DNA from: Serratia sp. PL17 | Lineage (GTDB): Bacteria; Pseudomonadota; Gammaproteobacteria; Enterobacterales; Enterobacteriaceae | Reading direction: 5' to 3' | Assembly: GCF_017832355.1 (NCBI RefSeq) | Contig: NZ_JAFIBY010000001.1 | Span: 434,001-498,000, forward strand | DNA: 64,000 nucleotides | In this document: in pieces, positions 12,125 through 20,910 of the stretch | Layout of the letters: each line of letters opens with the position of its first letter | Numbering within the stretch: the stretch's first letter is position 1 | Translations under genes and position numbers: made by a program | Notes under the pieces: generated by a model | What the model was told of the DNA's origin: nothing | Database searches by the model: none | The model's input: only the letters and a program-made list of their open reading frames with translations

Positions 12125-14214
12125 ATGTTGGAAAACAAAGTAAACGACCCAATGTCCGAAGGTGTCAGCCGTCGTACCTTGGTGAAGTCTGGCGGTATCC
12201 TTGGCTTGGCAATGGCAGTCGGGAGCATAGTATTACCTTTTAGCCGCCGTGCAATCGCCGACTCAATCAGTGAAAGCGTGCAAGAAGCCGCGCGCGACAA
12301 AGTGGTATGGGGGGCTTGTTCCGTTAACTGTGGCAGCCGCTGTGCCTTACGTTTGCATGTCCGCGATGATGAGGTGTACTGGGTCGAGACGGATAATACC
12401 GGCCTGGATGACTATGGAGACCATCAGGTTCGAGCCTGCTTGCGCGGACGATCTATTCGCCGTCGCATGAACCACCCGGATCGTTTGAATTATCCGATGA
12501 AACGCGTCGGAAAGCGTGGTGAAGGCAAGTTCAAACGCATCAGCTGGGACGAGGCGTATGATGCCATCGCTAACAACCTGAAGCGGATCGTCGAGCAATA
12601 CGGTAACGAAGCGGTATACATCAATTACACCTCAGGCATTGTCGGCGGCAATATTACCCGTTCGTCACCCAATGCTTCGCTGGTTGCCCGCCTGATGAAT
12701 TGTTATGGCGGTTACCTTGAGCAGTATGGGACTTACAGCACTGCGCAAATCGCCTGTGCGATGCCTTATACCTACGGCAGTAATGAAGGTAACAGCACTT
12801 CTGATATCGAAAACAGCAAGCTGGTGGTGATGTTCGGTAATAACCCGGCTGAAACGCGGATGAGCGGCGGCGGCATTACCTATTATCTGGAGCAGGCGCG
12901 TGAACGTTCTAATGCGCGAATGATCGTTATCGATCCACGTTATACCGATACGGCCGCCGGGCGTGAGGATGAGTGGATACCCATCCGGCCAGGTACGGAT
13001 GCGGCATTGGTGGCTGGGCTGGCGCATGTCTTGATCGGCGAAGACTTGGTCGATCAACCCTTTCTTGATCGGTATTGCATTGGTTACGATGAGAAAACCT
13101 TACCCGCTGGCGCGCCAGTGAATGGGCACTATAAAGCCTATATTTTTGGTCAAGGCGAGGATGGCGTTGAAAAAACGCCGCAGTGGGCGGCAAAAATCAC
13201 CGGTATTCCGGCAGATCGCATTATCAAACTGGCGCGGGAAATAGGCACCGCGAAACCGGCCTATATCTGTCAGGGATGGGGGCCGCAACGTCAGGCCAAC
13301 GGTGAACTGAGTGCGCGGGCTATCGCGATGCTGCCAATATTGACCGGCAATGTCGGTATTAATGGCGGTAACAGTGGTGCACGTGAGTCGACCTATACCA
13401 TCACCATTGAACGTATGCCGGTGTTGGCAAACCCGGTCAAAGCAAAAATTTCCTGCTTTAGCTGGACCGATGCCATAGTGCGTGGCCCTGAGATGACAGC
13501 CAAACGCGATGGGGTGCGTGGCCAGGACAAGTTGAACGTGCCGATCAAGTTTATCTGGAACTATGCCGGTAATACCATCACCAACCAGCATTCTGACATT
13601 AATAAAACCCACGATATTTTGCAGGACGACACCCAATGCGAAATGATTGTGGTGCTGGAAAACTTTATGACCTCGTCGGCCAAATATGCCGACATTCTGC
13701 TGCCCGATCTGATGACCGTCGAACAGGAAGACATTATTCCCAACGACTATGCCGGTAACATGGGGTATCTGATCTTTATTCAGCCTGCAACCACCGCCAA
13801 ATTTGAGCGTAAGGGTATTTATGAGGTGCTGAGTGAGGTGGCACGCCGCTTGGGGCCAGAGGTACATCAGAGGTTCACTGAAGGGCGAACTCAGGCGCAA
13901 TGGCTCCAACATTTGTACGCTAAAATGCAGGACCGGGATCCGCTGCTGCCGGGCTATGAAGCGTTGCGTGGTATGGGGATCTATAAGCGCAAAGATCCTA
14001 ACGGCCATTTCGTGGCGTATAAAGAGTTCCGCCAGGACCCCGAAGCTAACCCATTAAAAACGCCGTCCGGCAAAATTGAAATCTACTCCGCCAGGCTAGC
14101 TGATATCGCCAGTAGCTGGCAGTTGGAAGAAGACGAAACCATCAGCCCATTGCCAATTTACGCTTCTACCTTTGAAGGTTGGGATGACCCTTTGCGTAAA
14201 ACTTATCCCTTGCA
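12125..14214 (+). pseudogene. dmsA: dmsA 5' part, DMSO reductase catalytic subunit cut by the prophage
   Basis: DmsA is the periplasm-facing molybdopterin (bis-MGD) subunit of anaerobic dimethyl sulfoxide reductase. This fragment holds the twin-arginine signal (SRRTLVKSGG... near residue 15-25), the iron-sulfur cysteines CSVNCGSRC followed by RACLRGRS, and most of the molybdopterin oxidoreductase domains, through to YPLH. The frame then enters prophage DNA and stops at 14227 after three foreign codons. Only the last ~120 residues (49650-50017), part of the C-terminal cofactor-binding domain, are missing. The product should be inactive because that domain closes over the molybdenum cofactor (inference). 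Confidence 0.95.
14211..14214. repeat. Left copy of target-site repeat TGCA
   Basis: TGCA directly precedes the prophage left end and is repeated directly after the right end (49650-49653). Removing the phage and one copy restores the DmsA reading frame as YPLQMFGFHYK, which fits the family sequence. Mu itself makes 5-bp repeats; only 4 bp match exactly here. Confidence 0.8.
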
Positions 14215-14367
14215 TGTGGGGGAGTGATCAATTTTACATAGGTGAGGCTGCAAGGAAAATCGGCGCGAGGCCGCATGAGGACTGGCTTAGGAAGGAAATT
14301 CTTGATTTTGCATAAGCGGCGCAAAAATGATTGAAACGGTCAAATATTGCGTTTTCTTTTGCACAAC
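14215..14367 (+). repeat. Prophage left end with transposase-binding-type repeats (attL)
   Basis: Three related sites are visible: 14224-14241 (GTGATCAATTTTACATAG), 14301-14316 (CTTGATTTTGCATAAG) and a weaker one at 14349-14367 around CTTTTGCAC. They share a TTTTGCATA-like core with the right end. In Mu, L1-L3 bound by transposase have this role. The rest of 14228-14460 holds no gene. Confidence 0.75.
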
Positions 14368-14460
14368 TTAGATCATCGAGTAGATCTGATTTGAACAGCT
14401 TTTAATACATTTTGATTTGTAGTGAGAACCTTGAGCAATAAATTCTTAAAGCTCAAGGTA

Positions 14461-15009
14461 TTAGCCTTTTGAATTCGCTATATTCACAGTGGGGGCTGTT
14501 GTGCTTTGCGCATCCCCTTGCAAAATCTCTCTGACCTTTTCCTCGCTCAAATGTTCGAGCATCAGCGCTGCCTTTTTCTGCTTCTGATTCAGGTTTATCA
14601 GATGCAAGTTATCCTCTTCGGTCAGTGCCAACAAGGTCTTAATCCCCTCCCGAATAAGCACAATTCTCAGAGACTCGGTTTCGCTCTCACTAAGAACTGA
14701 CATCATGTCGCAAATGAACTGGACGTTAGCATTCAGAGGGGTGCCGCTAGTGGTCTCTTTATCTGAGTTCGACGCCCCATAGAGAATCCAGTTTGAATCC
14801 ACACCTTCTGCATCTGCAATCTGCTTAACAACATTTGGGCGCGGCAGCGATTCCCGAGCTGTCAAATAGTTGTTTAGCGTAGCGTACTTGATCCCCCAAT
14901 CCTCCGCAGCTTGCCTTCTAGAGCGCGTACCTATCAGCTGTAACAGGCGATCTTTCATGGTTTCTTTGCTCTCACTTAGAAAAGAAATTTCATCCGAAGA
15001 GTTACTCAT
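14461..15009 (-). CDS. Phage repressor (CI-type, HTH)
   Basis: A 182-residue protein transcribed leftward, opposite to the early operon, which is the position of the Mu repressor c. Residues about 25-80 form a helix-turn-helix unit (QAAEDWGIKYATLNNYL) of the kind found in CI/Bro-type phage repressors, followed by a helical C-terminal half (about 95-160) probably used for oligomerisation. No LexA-like protease domain is visible. It probably maintains lysogeny by binding operators in the 15010-15186 gap. It does not look like Mu c itself, so induction may work differently. Confidence 0.8.
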   Translation of the reverse strand: MSNSSDEISFLSESKETMKDRLLQLIGTRSRRQAAEDWGIKYATLNNYLTARESLPRPNVVKQIADAEGVDSNWILYGASNSDKETTSGTPLNANVQFICDMMSVLSESETESLRIVLIREGIKTLLALTEEDNLHLINLNQKQKKAALMLEHLSEEKVREILQGDAQSTTAPTVNIANSKG

Positions 15010-15059
15010 AACTTACTTTCCCTATAACAGTATGATTTTAAATGATTATTGTTAATTCT

Positions 15060-15175
15060 TTTTGGATTCAATTTGAAATCAAAAGAAAATTAAATAATTG
15101 ACATGGTTTCTTTTGGACTCTATTCTTTCATCTGAACGGATAACCCGCAGGGATTATCTGCGCGGATAACTTTTT
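15060..15175 (+). promoter_or_regulatory. Early promoter and operator region
   Basis: A near-consensus promoter is present: TTGACA at 15098-15103, 17-bp spacer, TATTCT at 15121-15126, reading toward the ner-like gene. Upstream is an imperfect 24-bp dyad at 15060-15083 (TTTGGATTCAA... / ...GAAATCAAA). The block CTTTTTGGATTC there is echoed as CTTTTGGACTC in the promoter spacer, so both could be repressor operators. Downstream, 15139-15173 carries GGATAAC / GGATTATC / GGATAAC repeats, a plausible Ner site. The assignments are inference. Confidence 0.65.
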
Positions 15176-15186
15176 AGGGTAATCGA

Positions 15187-15435
15187 ATGATGAAAAGAAA
15201 TGAAGTGGCGTGTGCTGATTGGCACCGTGTCGACATCGTTGCCGCCCTGCATAAGAACGGCACCACAATGCGTGATTTGTCCCGTAAAGCGGGCCTAGCA
15301 GCCGATACATTGAAGAATGCTTTGACCCGCCCTTACCCAAAAGCGGAGCGGATTATTGCCGCCGCGATTGGTCAGGAGCCTGCAATCATTTGGCCAAGTC
15401 GTTATTCCGATCAACAGCAACAGAAGGTGGCGTAG
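15187..15435 (+). CDS. ner: Ner-like DNA-binding regulator
   Basis: An 82-residue protein with the Ner/Nlp helix-turn-helix (WHRVDIVAALHKNGTTMRDLSR followed by KAGLAADTLKNALTRPYPKAERIIA). In Mu, Ner represses the early and repressor promoters during lytic growth. It is the first gene of the rightward early operon, preceded by the promoter at 15098-15126, and ends 2 bp before transposase A starts. Confidence 0.88.
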   Translation: MMKRNEVACADWHRVDIVAALHKNGTTMRDLSRKAGLAADTLKNALTRPYPKAERIIAAAIGQEPAIIWPSRYSDQQQQKVA

Positions 15436-15437
15436 TT

Positions 15438-17477
15438 ATGTTTCTCTGCGTGAATGAGCTGATCGGTTTACCTGGGATGCCTGGGACTGCGCCAGGGGTG
15501 AGAGCTGCTTTGAATAAGCGTGCTGGCACTTCACCTGATCTGAAACAAAAACGCGCTGGCACCAAGGCTTTCGAATATCACATTGACTGCTTGCCGACAG
15601 AAACACAGGCAGCAGTACGTGAACAACATTTTAATAGCCTTTTAAAGGTCGATGAAAAGCCCGTTACGGTTGCCCGCCAGGCGTCTATCAGCGCCAATGA
15701 CCAGTTGCAGATCCTGCGCAGTTGCCCAGCTATTCTGCAGCGGAAAACAGCGGAGTTAACAGCTGAGCAACGTGCCGCCGCTGATGCCCGTTCCCAGATA
15801 GTGGATCAAGTGCTTCGTCTGGAGCGCGACGGTTTGTCACGGATTAAGGCCATCAATTTCATTTGTGACCGGTCACGTAAAAAAGAGCTGCCTAACCATC
15901 TGCAATCTGCTGTTGATATAGCCAATGCCCGTAAAGGCAATCGTATTGGGATTGGTTCTCGTACCCTCAATGGCTGGGTGGTTGATTATCTGCGAGCTGC
16001 TGATGGCGCTGAACGGTTGGCCCTGCTGGCTCCTGGCTACCATCGGCCAAAGCCTGTTGAGTCGATCAACTGGATGCCGCTTTTCATGGCCAACTATCGG
16101 ACTACTAACGGGGTTTCGATGGCTGAGGCGTATGAGGGCTTTTGCGCTGACTGGAGAACTCAATATGCAGATCAACCGGCCATGCTCGCGGCAATACCGT
16201 CAATTTTTGCAGTGCGCCGCGCTATGGACAAAATGCCGTTGGTTGTTAAACAACGCGGGCGAGTAACCGGTTCGGCTTATCGTGCGTTGCAAACATATGT
16301 TAAGCGTGACTGGTCACAGATGCCGGTTAATGGCGTGTGGATCGGTGATGGCCATAGCATGAAAATGAAGGTGGCCCATCCTGATCACGGTAGACCGTTC
16401 ACACCGGAGATTACCCTGGTGATTGATGGCCGCACCCGTTATGTGGTTGGCTGGAGCCTGAGTCTTGCGGAGAACGTGATAGCTGTTGCTGATGCGCTGC
16501 GTCATGGCATGGAAAGGCACGGCATTCCATTACTGTATTACTCGGATAATGGCTCAGGCCAAACAGCAAAACTATTGGATGCTGATATCACCGGTATTCT
16601 CCCCCGCCTTGGGGTCGATCATCCTACTGGTATTCCTGGGAACCCACAGGCTCGCGGCATCATCGAACGTTTGAACAAAGAGATACCGGCAAGAATTGCC
16701 AGGAAATTTGCCACATATAACGGCAAATCTGCCGATCGGGAAACCGTCCGTTTAACCAGTGTCGGCATTAACTCTGCGTTCACCGCGCTGGGGAATAATA
16801 AAGAGCTCAATGATGTCCAGAAACGCGCTATCAGCAAGTTGCCATCGTGGAATCAGCTGATTGATGAAATCGAACAGGAAATTGAGCGCTATAACACTCA
16901 GCACCGCCACAGCGAATTGCCGCGCAAAAGCGATGGCCGTCACTATACGGCTGCGGAATATCGGGCCGAACTGTTGGTTGAAGAACCTATTGAGCGTCTG
17001 TCTGAGTTGGAGCTGCGTGACATGTTCCGCCCAAGTGTGGTGCGTGTAGCACAGCGTGGATGGATAAGCCTCTATAACAATAACTATTTTTCGGAAGAAC
17101 TGATTTATGTCGACGGCGAAAGTGTTCGCGTCGAATTCGATATTCATAATGCTGAAAGCGTAATTATTCGTCGTCTGGATGGTTCTTATGTTTGCACGGC
17201 TATATGGAACGGCAACACCCATGCGGCATTCCCTGTTGAATATATCGAGAAAGTGAAGAAAGACCGTCATAGCCGCCGTATGGCGCTGGTAATGAACAAA
17301 GCCGATGAAATCAATGCCGAACTGAATCCACTTCTCACAGCGGATGCAGCGCCTGATTACAGCGCTTTATTGAATGGTTTTCAGCCTGTTGGCAATGAAC
17401 CGGAACCGATGTTCTTTTTTGAGTCAGATAAAGAAGAGTATTTGCAGAAGCAATTAAATAAAAAAGCGGCTATTTGA
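15438..17477 (+). CDS. A: Transposase A (DDE recombinase, MuA-like)
   Basis: Catalyses integration and replicative transposition of the phage. The 679-residue protein has an N-terminal Mu-type DNA-binding domain (from the start through about 60, including AGTKAFEYHIDCLP), a second helical DNA-binding part, and an RNase H-like rve core. Candidate catalytic residues are D304 (GDGHSMKM), D370 (YSDNGSGQ) and E410 (ARGIIERLNKE). A C-terminal Mu-type beta-barrel region follows. I start at the ATG at 15438, 2 bp after the previous gene; the longer frame overlaps ner. MuA is 663 residues, so the length fits. The D-to-E spacing is shorter than in MuA. Confidence 0.94.
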   Translation: MFLCVNELIGLPGMPGTAPGVRAALNKRAGTSPDLKQKRAGTKAFEYHIDCLPTETQAAVREQHFNSLLKVDEKPVTVARQASISANDQLQILRSCPAILQRKTAELTAEQRAAADARSQIVDQVLRLERDGLSRIKAINFICDRSRKKELPNHLQSAVDIANARKGNRIGIGSRTLNGWVVDYLRAADGAERLALLAPGYHRPKPVESINWMPLFMANYRTTNGVSMAEAYEGFCADWRTQYADQPAMLAAIPSIFAVRRAMDKMPLVVKQRGRVTGSAYRALQTYVKRDWSQMPVNGVWIGDGHSMKMKVAHPDHGRPFTPEITLVIDGRTRYVVGWSLSLAENVIAVADALRHGMERHGIPLLYYSDNGSGQTAKLLDADITGILPRLGVDHPTGIPGNPQARGIIERLNKEIPARIARKFATYNGKSADRETVRLTSVGINSAFTALGNNKELNDVQKRAISKLPSWNQLIDEIEQEIERYNTQHRHSELPRKSDGRHYTAAEYRAELLVEEPIERLSELELRDMFRPSVVRVAQRGWISLYNNNYFSEELIYVDGESVRVEFDIHNAESVIIRRLDGSYVCTAIWNGNTHAAFPVEYIEKVKKDRHSRRMALVMNKADEINAELNPLLTADAAPDYSALLNGFQPVGNEPEPMFFFESDKEEYLQKQLNKKAAI

Positions 17478-17517
17478 CGCCCATCAAAAGCCGCTAATTC
17501 ATTAACCGGAGAAGATT

Positions 17518-18411
17518 ATGACTATTCAAAACGAACTTGTCGAGTTGATGGAACGTAAAGGCCTGAGTCAAACCCAGGTCGCCCGCGCCATTGGCATGAG
17601 TCCAGCCACTGTCAGTACGTGGTTACGGGGTAATTATGCCGGGCGTTCGGACGAGGTCGCAGAACTCGTTTCCGCACTCATTGCCCGTATGGCTGAAAAA
17701 GATAAACAGCAACGCATTAAAGCGGAGTTTGTCGCGACATCGACCAGTAAAAAAGCGATGGAGCTGATTACCCTGGCCCATGTGGATGGTGAGATCAACG
17801 TGCTTTATGGCGAAGCCGGTCTGGGTAAGACAATGACGGTAAAAGCTTATGTGGCAAAGCATCGCGATGCCATCCTTATCGAAGCCGATCCAGGTTATAC
17901 CGCGCGTGTCGTTCTGGAAGAACTGTCAAACAAGCTAGGGCTGACTGTTCGCGGCAATATGCATGAACTGAGTGAAGCATGTATCAACAAGCTGATGGAC
18001 TCAGGGCGAGTACTGATAATTGATGAGGCAGAAAACCTGCCCTATCGGGCGCTGGAGTCCATTCGCCGTATCCATGATAAAACCGGTATTGGCGTTGTGC
18101 TGGTCGGAATGCCGCGCCTTATTATTAACCTTAAAGGTAAACGCGGTGAGTTTGTTCAACTCTACAGCCGTGTGGCTTTTGCACTCAATATCGGCAATGC
18201 ATTACCCGCTGGTGATATTGACACCATTGCCGGTAGTTTATTGCCAGAAGATAAACGAGATGAACTGAGCGAAGTGCTTTATCAAGAGTCGAAAGGCAAT
18301 GCCCGTCGTTTGTTCAAATTGTTGCGCGGCGTTATTCGTACCAGTGCGATCAATGAAATGCCTGTCAATGCCAAAGCTGTGCATCAGTTTGCACAAATGC
18401 TGATTAACTAA
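17518..18411 (+). CDS. B: Transposition target-selection ATPase B (MuB-like)
   Basis: A 297-residue AAA+ ATPase. The N-terminal helix-turn-helix (about 14-40, LSQTQVARAIGMSPATVSTWL) is followed by an ATPase core with Walker A GEAGLGKT at 98-105 and Walker B LIIDEAE around D169/E170. In Mu, B binds target DNA, brings it to transposase A and gives target immunity. It lies directly after A as in Mu. Confidence 0.94.
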   Translation: MTIQNELVELMERKGLSQTQVARAIGMSPATVSTWLRGNYAGRSDEVAELVSALIARMAEKDKQQRIKAEFVATSTSKKAMELITLAHVDGEINVLYGEAGLGKTMTVKAYVAKHRDAILIEADPGYTARVVLEELSNKLGLTVRGNMHELSEACINKLMDSGRVLIIDEAENLPYRALESIRRIHDKTGIGVVLVGMPRLIINLKGKRGEFVQLYSRVAFALNIGNALPAGDIDTIAGSLLPEDKRDELSEVLYQESKGNARRLFKLLRGVIRTSAINEMPVNAKAVHQFAQMLIN

Positions 18412-18420
18412 GGGGGGATT

Positions 18421-18678
18421 ATGTGCCAGTTACCTATCAACAATCCTAAGCTGATGGCTCCTATTAATTGCCTGATGCGTGCAGGACTAACTGTCGTTGA
18501 GTATAACGGTAAATATCGTTTGCCGATTATCAAGGTCAATAGACCTCTATCATCTTGGGTTAATGACGCTTTCGAAATGACCGAGTGTAAAAACGGTATT
18601 AATCGTACCGTCAACATGTACATCTGGCGGGGTGCCCGCATTGTCTGGGAGAACAGCAATGGCAAAGGTAATCATTGA
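18421..18678 (+). CDS. Small early phage protein, unknown
   Basis: 85 residues, starting at an ATG with a strong ribosome-binding site (AAGGGGGG just upstream), 9 bp after B. No family recognised. The middle has a compact beta-rich look (VEYNGKYRLPIIKVNRPL), and the end (MYIWRGARIVWENSNGKG) overlaps the next gene by 20 bp. Probably one of the semi-essential early genes found after B in Mu-like phages. Confidence 0.65.
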   Translation: MCQLPINNPKLMAPINCLMRAGLTVVEYNGKYRLPIIKVNRPLSSWVNDAFEMTECKNGINRTVNMYIWRGARIVWENSNGKGNH

Positions 18679-18868
18679 AATAACGGGGAAAGGCAGCGGA
18701 TTTAGAGTCAGATGTAAGACAGATTGTAATGACGATGATAATGCCAGGGTGAAGGCCGTAGCGCATTATCTTTCACGAGGCTTGATTGGTTATGTATTCA
18801 TAAAACTGAGAAAGTCAATATATAAGCCAGTGCGTAGAACAGTTAAGGTGAAATCAAATGTCCACTAA
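18659..18868 (+). CDS. Small basic early phage protein, unknown
   Basis: 69 residues starting at the ATG giving MAKVIIEITGKGSGF. It is strongly basic at the C-terminus (KLRKSIYKPVRRTVKVKSN). It overlaps the genes on both sides by 20 and 11 bp, typical of translational coupling in early operons. No family recognised. Confidence 0.6.
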   Translation: MAKVIIEITGKGSGFRVRCKTDCNDDDNARVKAVAHYLSRGLIGYVFIKLRKSIYKPVRRTVKVKSNVH

Positions 18869-19496
18869 AAACAAGCAATTTACCGAAGCCACTGCCCCGG
18901 AGGGGTATTGGATTGACGCAAAAGGTGTGTTAACCCCCGAAGGTCTGATTAAGGATATCGATAAATCCCGTGATGCCCTAGTGGGTGAAATTATCCTTAA
19001 AGCCATTTCGTTAAATAAAGTAATGGCAGAGTTCAAACAATCCATTTTCGCAGACATTGCTGCATTCGTTGATTTATCTGCCAATGAATATAACGTCAAA
19101 CTAGGCGGTAAGAAAGGCAATGTCACGCTATATGCGTTCGATGGCCGCTACAAGATCCAGCGTGCGATAGCAGACCGACTGGCTTTTGATGAGCGCCTGC
19201 AAGCGGCAAAGGCATTAATTGATGAATGTCTCACTGACTGGACAGAGGGTGCCAAGCCAGAGCTGCAGGTATTGATTAACCGTGCGTTCTCGACGGATAA
19301 AGAAGGCGAAGTCAGTACCAGCGCCGTTCTGGCTCTACGACGGTATGATATTGCAGATACCCGCTGGCAGTTAGCGATGAAAGCGATCGGCGAAGCGTTA
19401 CAGGTCATTGGTAGCAGCGCCTATGTTCGTTTTTATGAGCGGATTGGCGACAGTGACCAATACAAGCCTATTTCCCTTGATATGTCGGCGGTGTGA
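18858..19496 (+). CDS. DUF3164 family early phage protein
   Basis: 212 residues. The opening APEGYWIDAKGVLTPEGLI and the central FDGRYKIQRAIADRLAFDERLQAAKALIDECL are hallmarks of DUF3164 proteins found in Mu-like prophages just after B. The exact function is unknown; a role near DNA replication or protection is suspected from position. It is mostly alpha-helical. Confidence 0.82.
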   Translation: MSTKNKQFTEATAPEGYWIDAKGVLTPEGLIKDIDKSRDALVGEIILKAISLNKVMAEFKQSIFADIAAFVDLSANEYNVKLGGKKGNVTLYAFDGRYKIQRAIADRLAFDERLQAAKALIDECLTDWTEGAKPELQVLINRAFSTDKEGEVSTSAVLALRRYDIADTRWQLAMKAIGEALQVIGSSAYVRFYERIGDSDQYKPISLDMSAV

Positions 19497-19497
19497 T

Positions 19498-19695
19498 ATG
19501 GGGTCTAAAGCCAAGTTATTTAACCAACAACACGCTGTAGGTAGTGCCTTTATTCATCAACCTAACCGAACATTACGCGGTGGCCCAGCAGTGAGAACGG
19601 TTGATGTTGCCAGGGATTTAAAATCGGAAACGGTAGTGGAAATCAACGTTGCCCCATATTTCGTTAATATTGAGTCATTAACACCTGCTGGCTGA
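19498..19695 (+). CDS. Small early phage protein, unknown
   Basis: 65 residues from the ATG at 19498, next to the upstream stop (TGATATG). No family recognised. The C-terminal half (VDVARDLKSETVVEINVAPYFVNIESL) looks beta-rich. It is followed by an 81-bp gap with a hairpin (GGCGTAA 19728-19734 / TTACGCC 19751-19757) that could slow or stop transcription. Confidence 0.55.
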   Translation: MGSKAKLFNQQHAVGSAFIHQPNRTLRGGPAVRTVDVARDLKSETVVEINVAPYFVNIESLTPAG

Positions 19696-19776
19696 ATTTA
19701 AACATAAGTAACCAATCATTTAATTATGGCGTAAAACCGCAGGGGCGCGCTTACGCCTAAATCATGAGGTTCTGAA

Positions 19777-19887
19777 ATGGAAAAAGAATTTTATGTTTCA
19801 CGTCGTTCTGTTTGGTGTGGCGTCTTAATTATTGGTGTGGTGTGGGTGAGCAGCCTGATTTGGCTTGGTTCAATTATCTGGAGGTGA
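19777..19887 (+). CDS. 36-residue single-span membrane peptide
   Basis: A very short frame: MEKEFYVSRRSVWCGVLIIG... ends in LIWLGSIIWR. After a charged N-terminus with two arginines it is one continuous hydrophobic segment, so an inner-membrane peptide is likely. It ends 2 bp before the next gene's start, and its last codons contain that gene's ribosome-binding site (TGGAGGTGA), which suggests coupling. Function unknown; small toxins, Kil-like or superinfection-exclusion peptides look like this (inference). Confidence 0.5.
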   Translation: MEKEFYVSRRSVWCGVLIIGVVWVSSLIWLGSIIWR

Positions 19888-19889
19888 TT

Positions 19890-20411
19890 ATGAGTTTTTA
19901 TAAAATTGAAAAGAAAACGGCTATTCAGGCATGGGACTTTGAGTGCCTCAAGCGTAAAGAGCTGAACGAAAAAGCCAACGAGTTTGCGGCTAAGTTCGGT
20001 GCAACGGCCGTCTTTACCACAGACGCAACCCGGCATCGATTCTATGCTGTTGCGTTTCCTGATGGTGTGCCAACGTTTGGCCACCCGTCATTGTGGACGG
20101 CAGCAACAGCAGCAAACCGCTACACCACCACACCCAAGCGCAAAGCTCCAACGGGGCTGAGTAAAGAGCATCGGGAACTCTGGGCATTGTGGGATGAGGG
20201 CTATCCAAGTGAAGCCGTATCTCGCGAGTTTTTATGGTCATCGCTCGGTTTAGATTGGGGAGTGTTATTTATCTGTGGGCTGTCGATTTTCCGATTTAAA
20301 AATACGATTTATTTCAACACCAGCGCCAAACCAAATTTGGAATTTGGTGCCATCGAAATAACTGGCACTGAATATTCCACTGCTGCGGAGGATTTTAAAA
20401 ATGGAAAATAA
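19890..20411 (+). CDS. Early phage protein, unknown
   Basis: 173 residues starting MSFYKIEKKTAIQAWDF, with a good GGAGGTGA ribosome-binding site. A central basic stretch (KRKAPTGLSKEHRELWALWDEGYPS) resembles a DNA-binding helical unit. A hydrophobic patch (GVLFICGLSIF) follows near residue 125. An upstream start in another context was rejected because it overlaps the small membrane peptide. No family recognised with certainty. Confidence 0.6.
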   Translation: MSFYKIEKKTAIQAWDFECLKRKELNEKANEFAAKFGATAVFTTDATRHRFYAVAFPDGVPTFGHPSLWTAATAANRYTTTPKRKAPTGLSKEHRELWALWDEGYPSEAVSREFLWSSLGLDWGVLFICGLSIFRFKNTIYFNTSAKPNLEFGAIEITGTEYSTAAEDFKNGK

Positions 20412-20910
20412 ATCAAAAAGCGAATTAATTCGTCTGGCTCTGGCTGAACGTGGCCCTTCAACAGCGGCAGAACTGGCAGAAGGTATAGACGTTGAAGTTA
20501 ATCAAGTTGGTGCGCTGTTAGCGTGGGATGTTAATCACGGCCGTATTGTCCGAGGCTGGAGAGGCAATAGGCGGATTTTTGGTTTACCAGGTTCTATCGA
20601 CAATGTATCGCCGTTAGTTATTCAACCCGTCAAATCCCGAGCACACCGGACACTTGCGCCAAAACCGCGTGCGTCTCGTCAAAACCACGGGCCAGATGTA
20701 TTACAAATGCCTGATGTTGCGCCAGGCGATAATTTCCGAACGCTTTCAGAAAAGGCCCGCCAGTGCGAACAGGTGAATAACTTTACGGACGCGGCCCCGC
20801 TTTGGTTAATTGCCGCTGACTTTGCCGCAAAAGAAGTCAATCAACTTTGGTGCCGGAGCCGTTCTGACTTCTGCGTGCGGGGCTGGAAATATCCGGAGGT
20901 CATCCAATGA
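20401..20910 (+). CDS. Winged-helix / ANR-family regulator-like protein
   Basis: 169 residues in two parts. Residues 1-65 read as a small winged helix (KSELIRLALAERGPSTAAELAEGIDVE, then WRGNRRIFGLPGS). The C-terminal part (about 115-165: RQCEQVNNFTDAAPLWLIAAD ... EVNQLWCRSRSDFC) has the spacing of ANR (AraC negative regulator) proteins, small phage- and plasmid-borne factors that bind AraC-family activators such as virulence regulators. The join of the two in one chain is unusual. It overlaps the genes on both sides by 4-11 bp. Confidence 0.6.
   Translation: MENKSKSELIRLALAERGPSTAAELAEGIDVEVNQVGALLAWDVNHGRIVRGWRGNRRIFGLPGSIDNVSPLVIQPVKSRAHRTLAPKPRASRQNHGPDVLQMPDVAPGDNFRTLSEKARQCEQVNNFTDAAPLWLIAADFAAKEVNQLWCRSRSDFCVRGWKYPEVIQ

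Noticed and set aside
13100-14008. 302-residue minus-strand frame inside dmsA
   Set aside because: Antisense shadow of a clear dmsA coding sequence; composition is unlike a real protein.
14201-14227. A point frameshift or sequencing error as cause of the dmsA stop
   Set aside because: The missing C-terminus is found 35 kb away and the halves join exactly at the phage ends.
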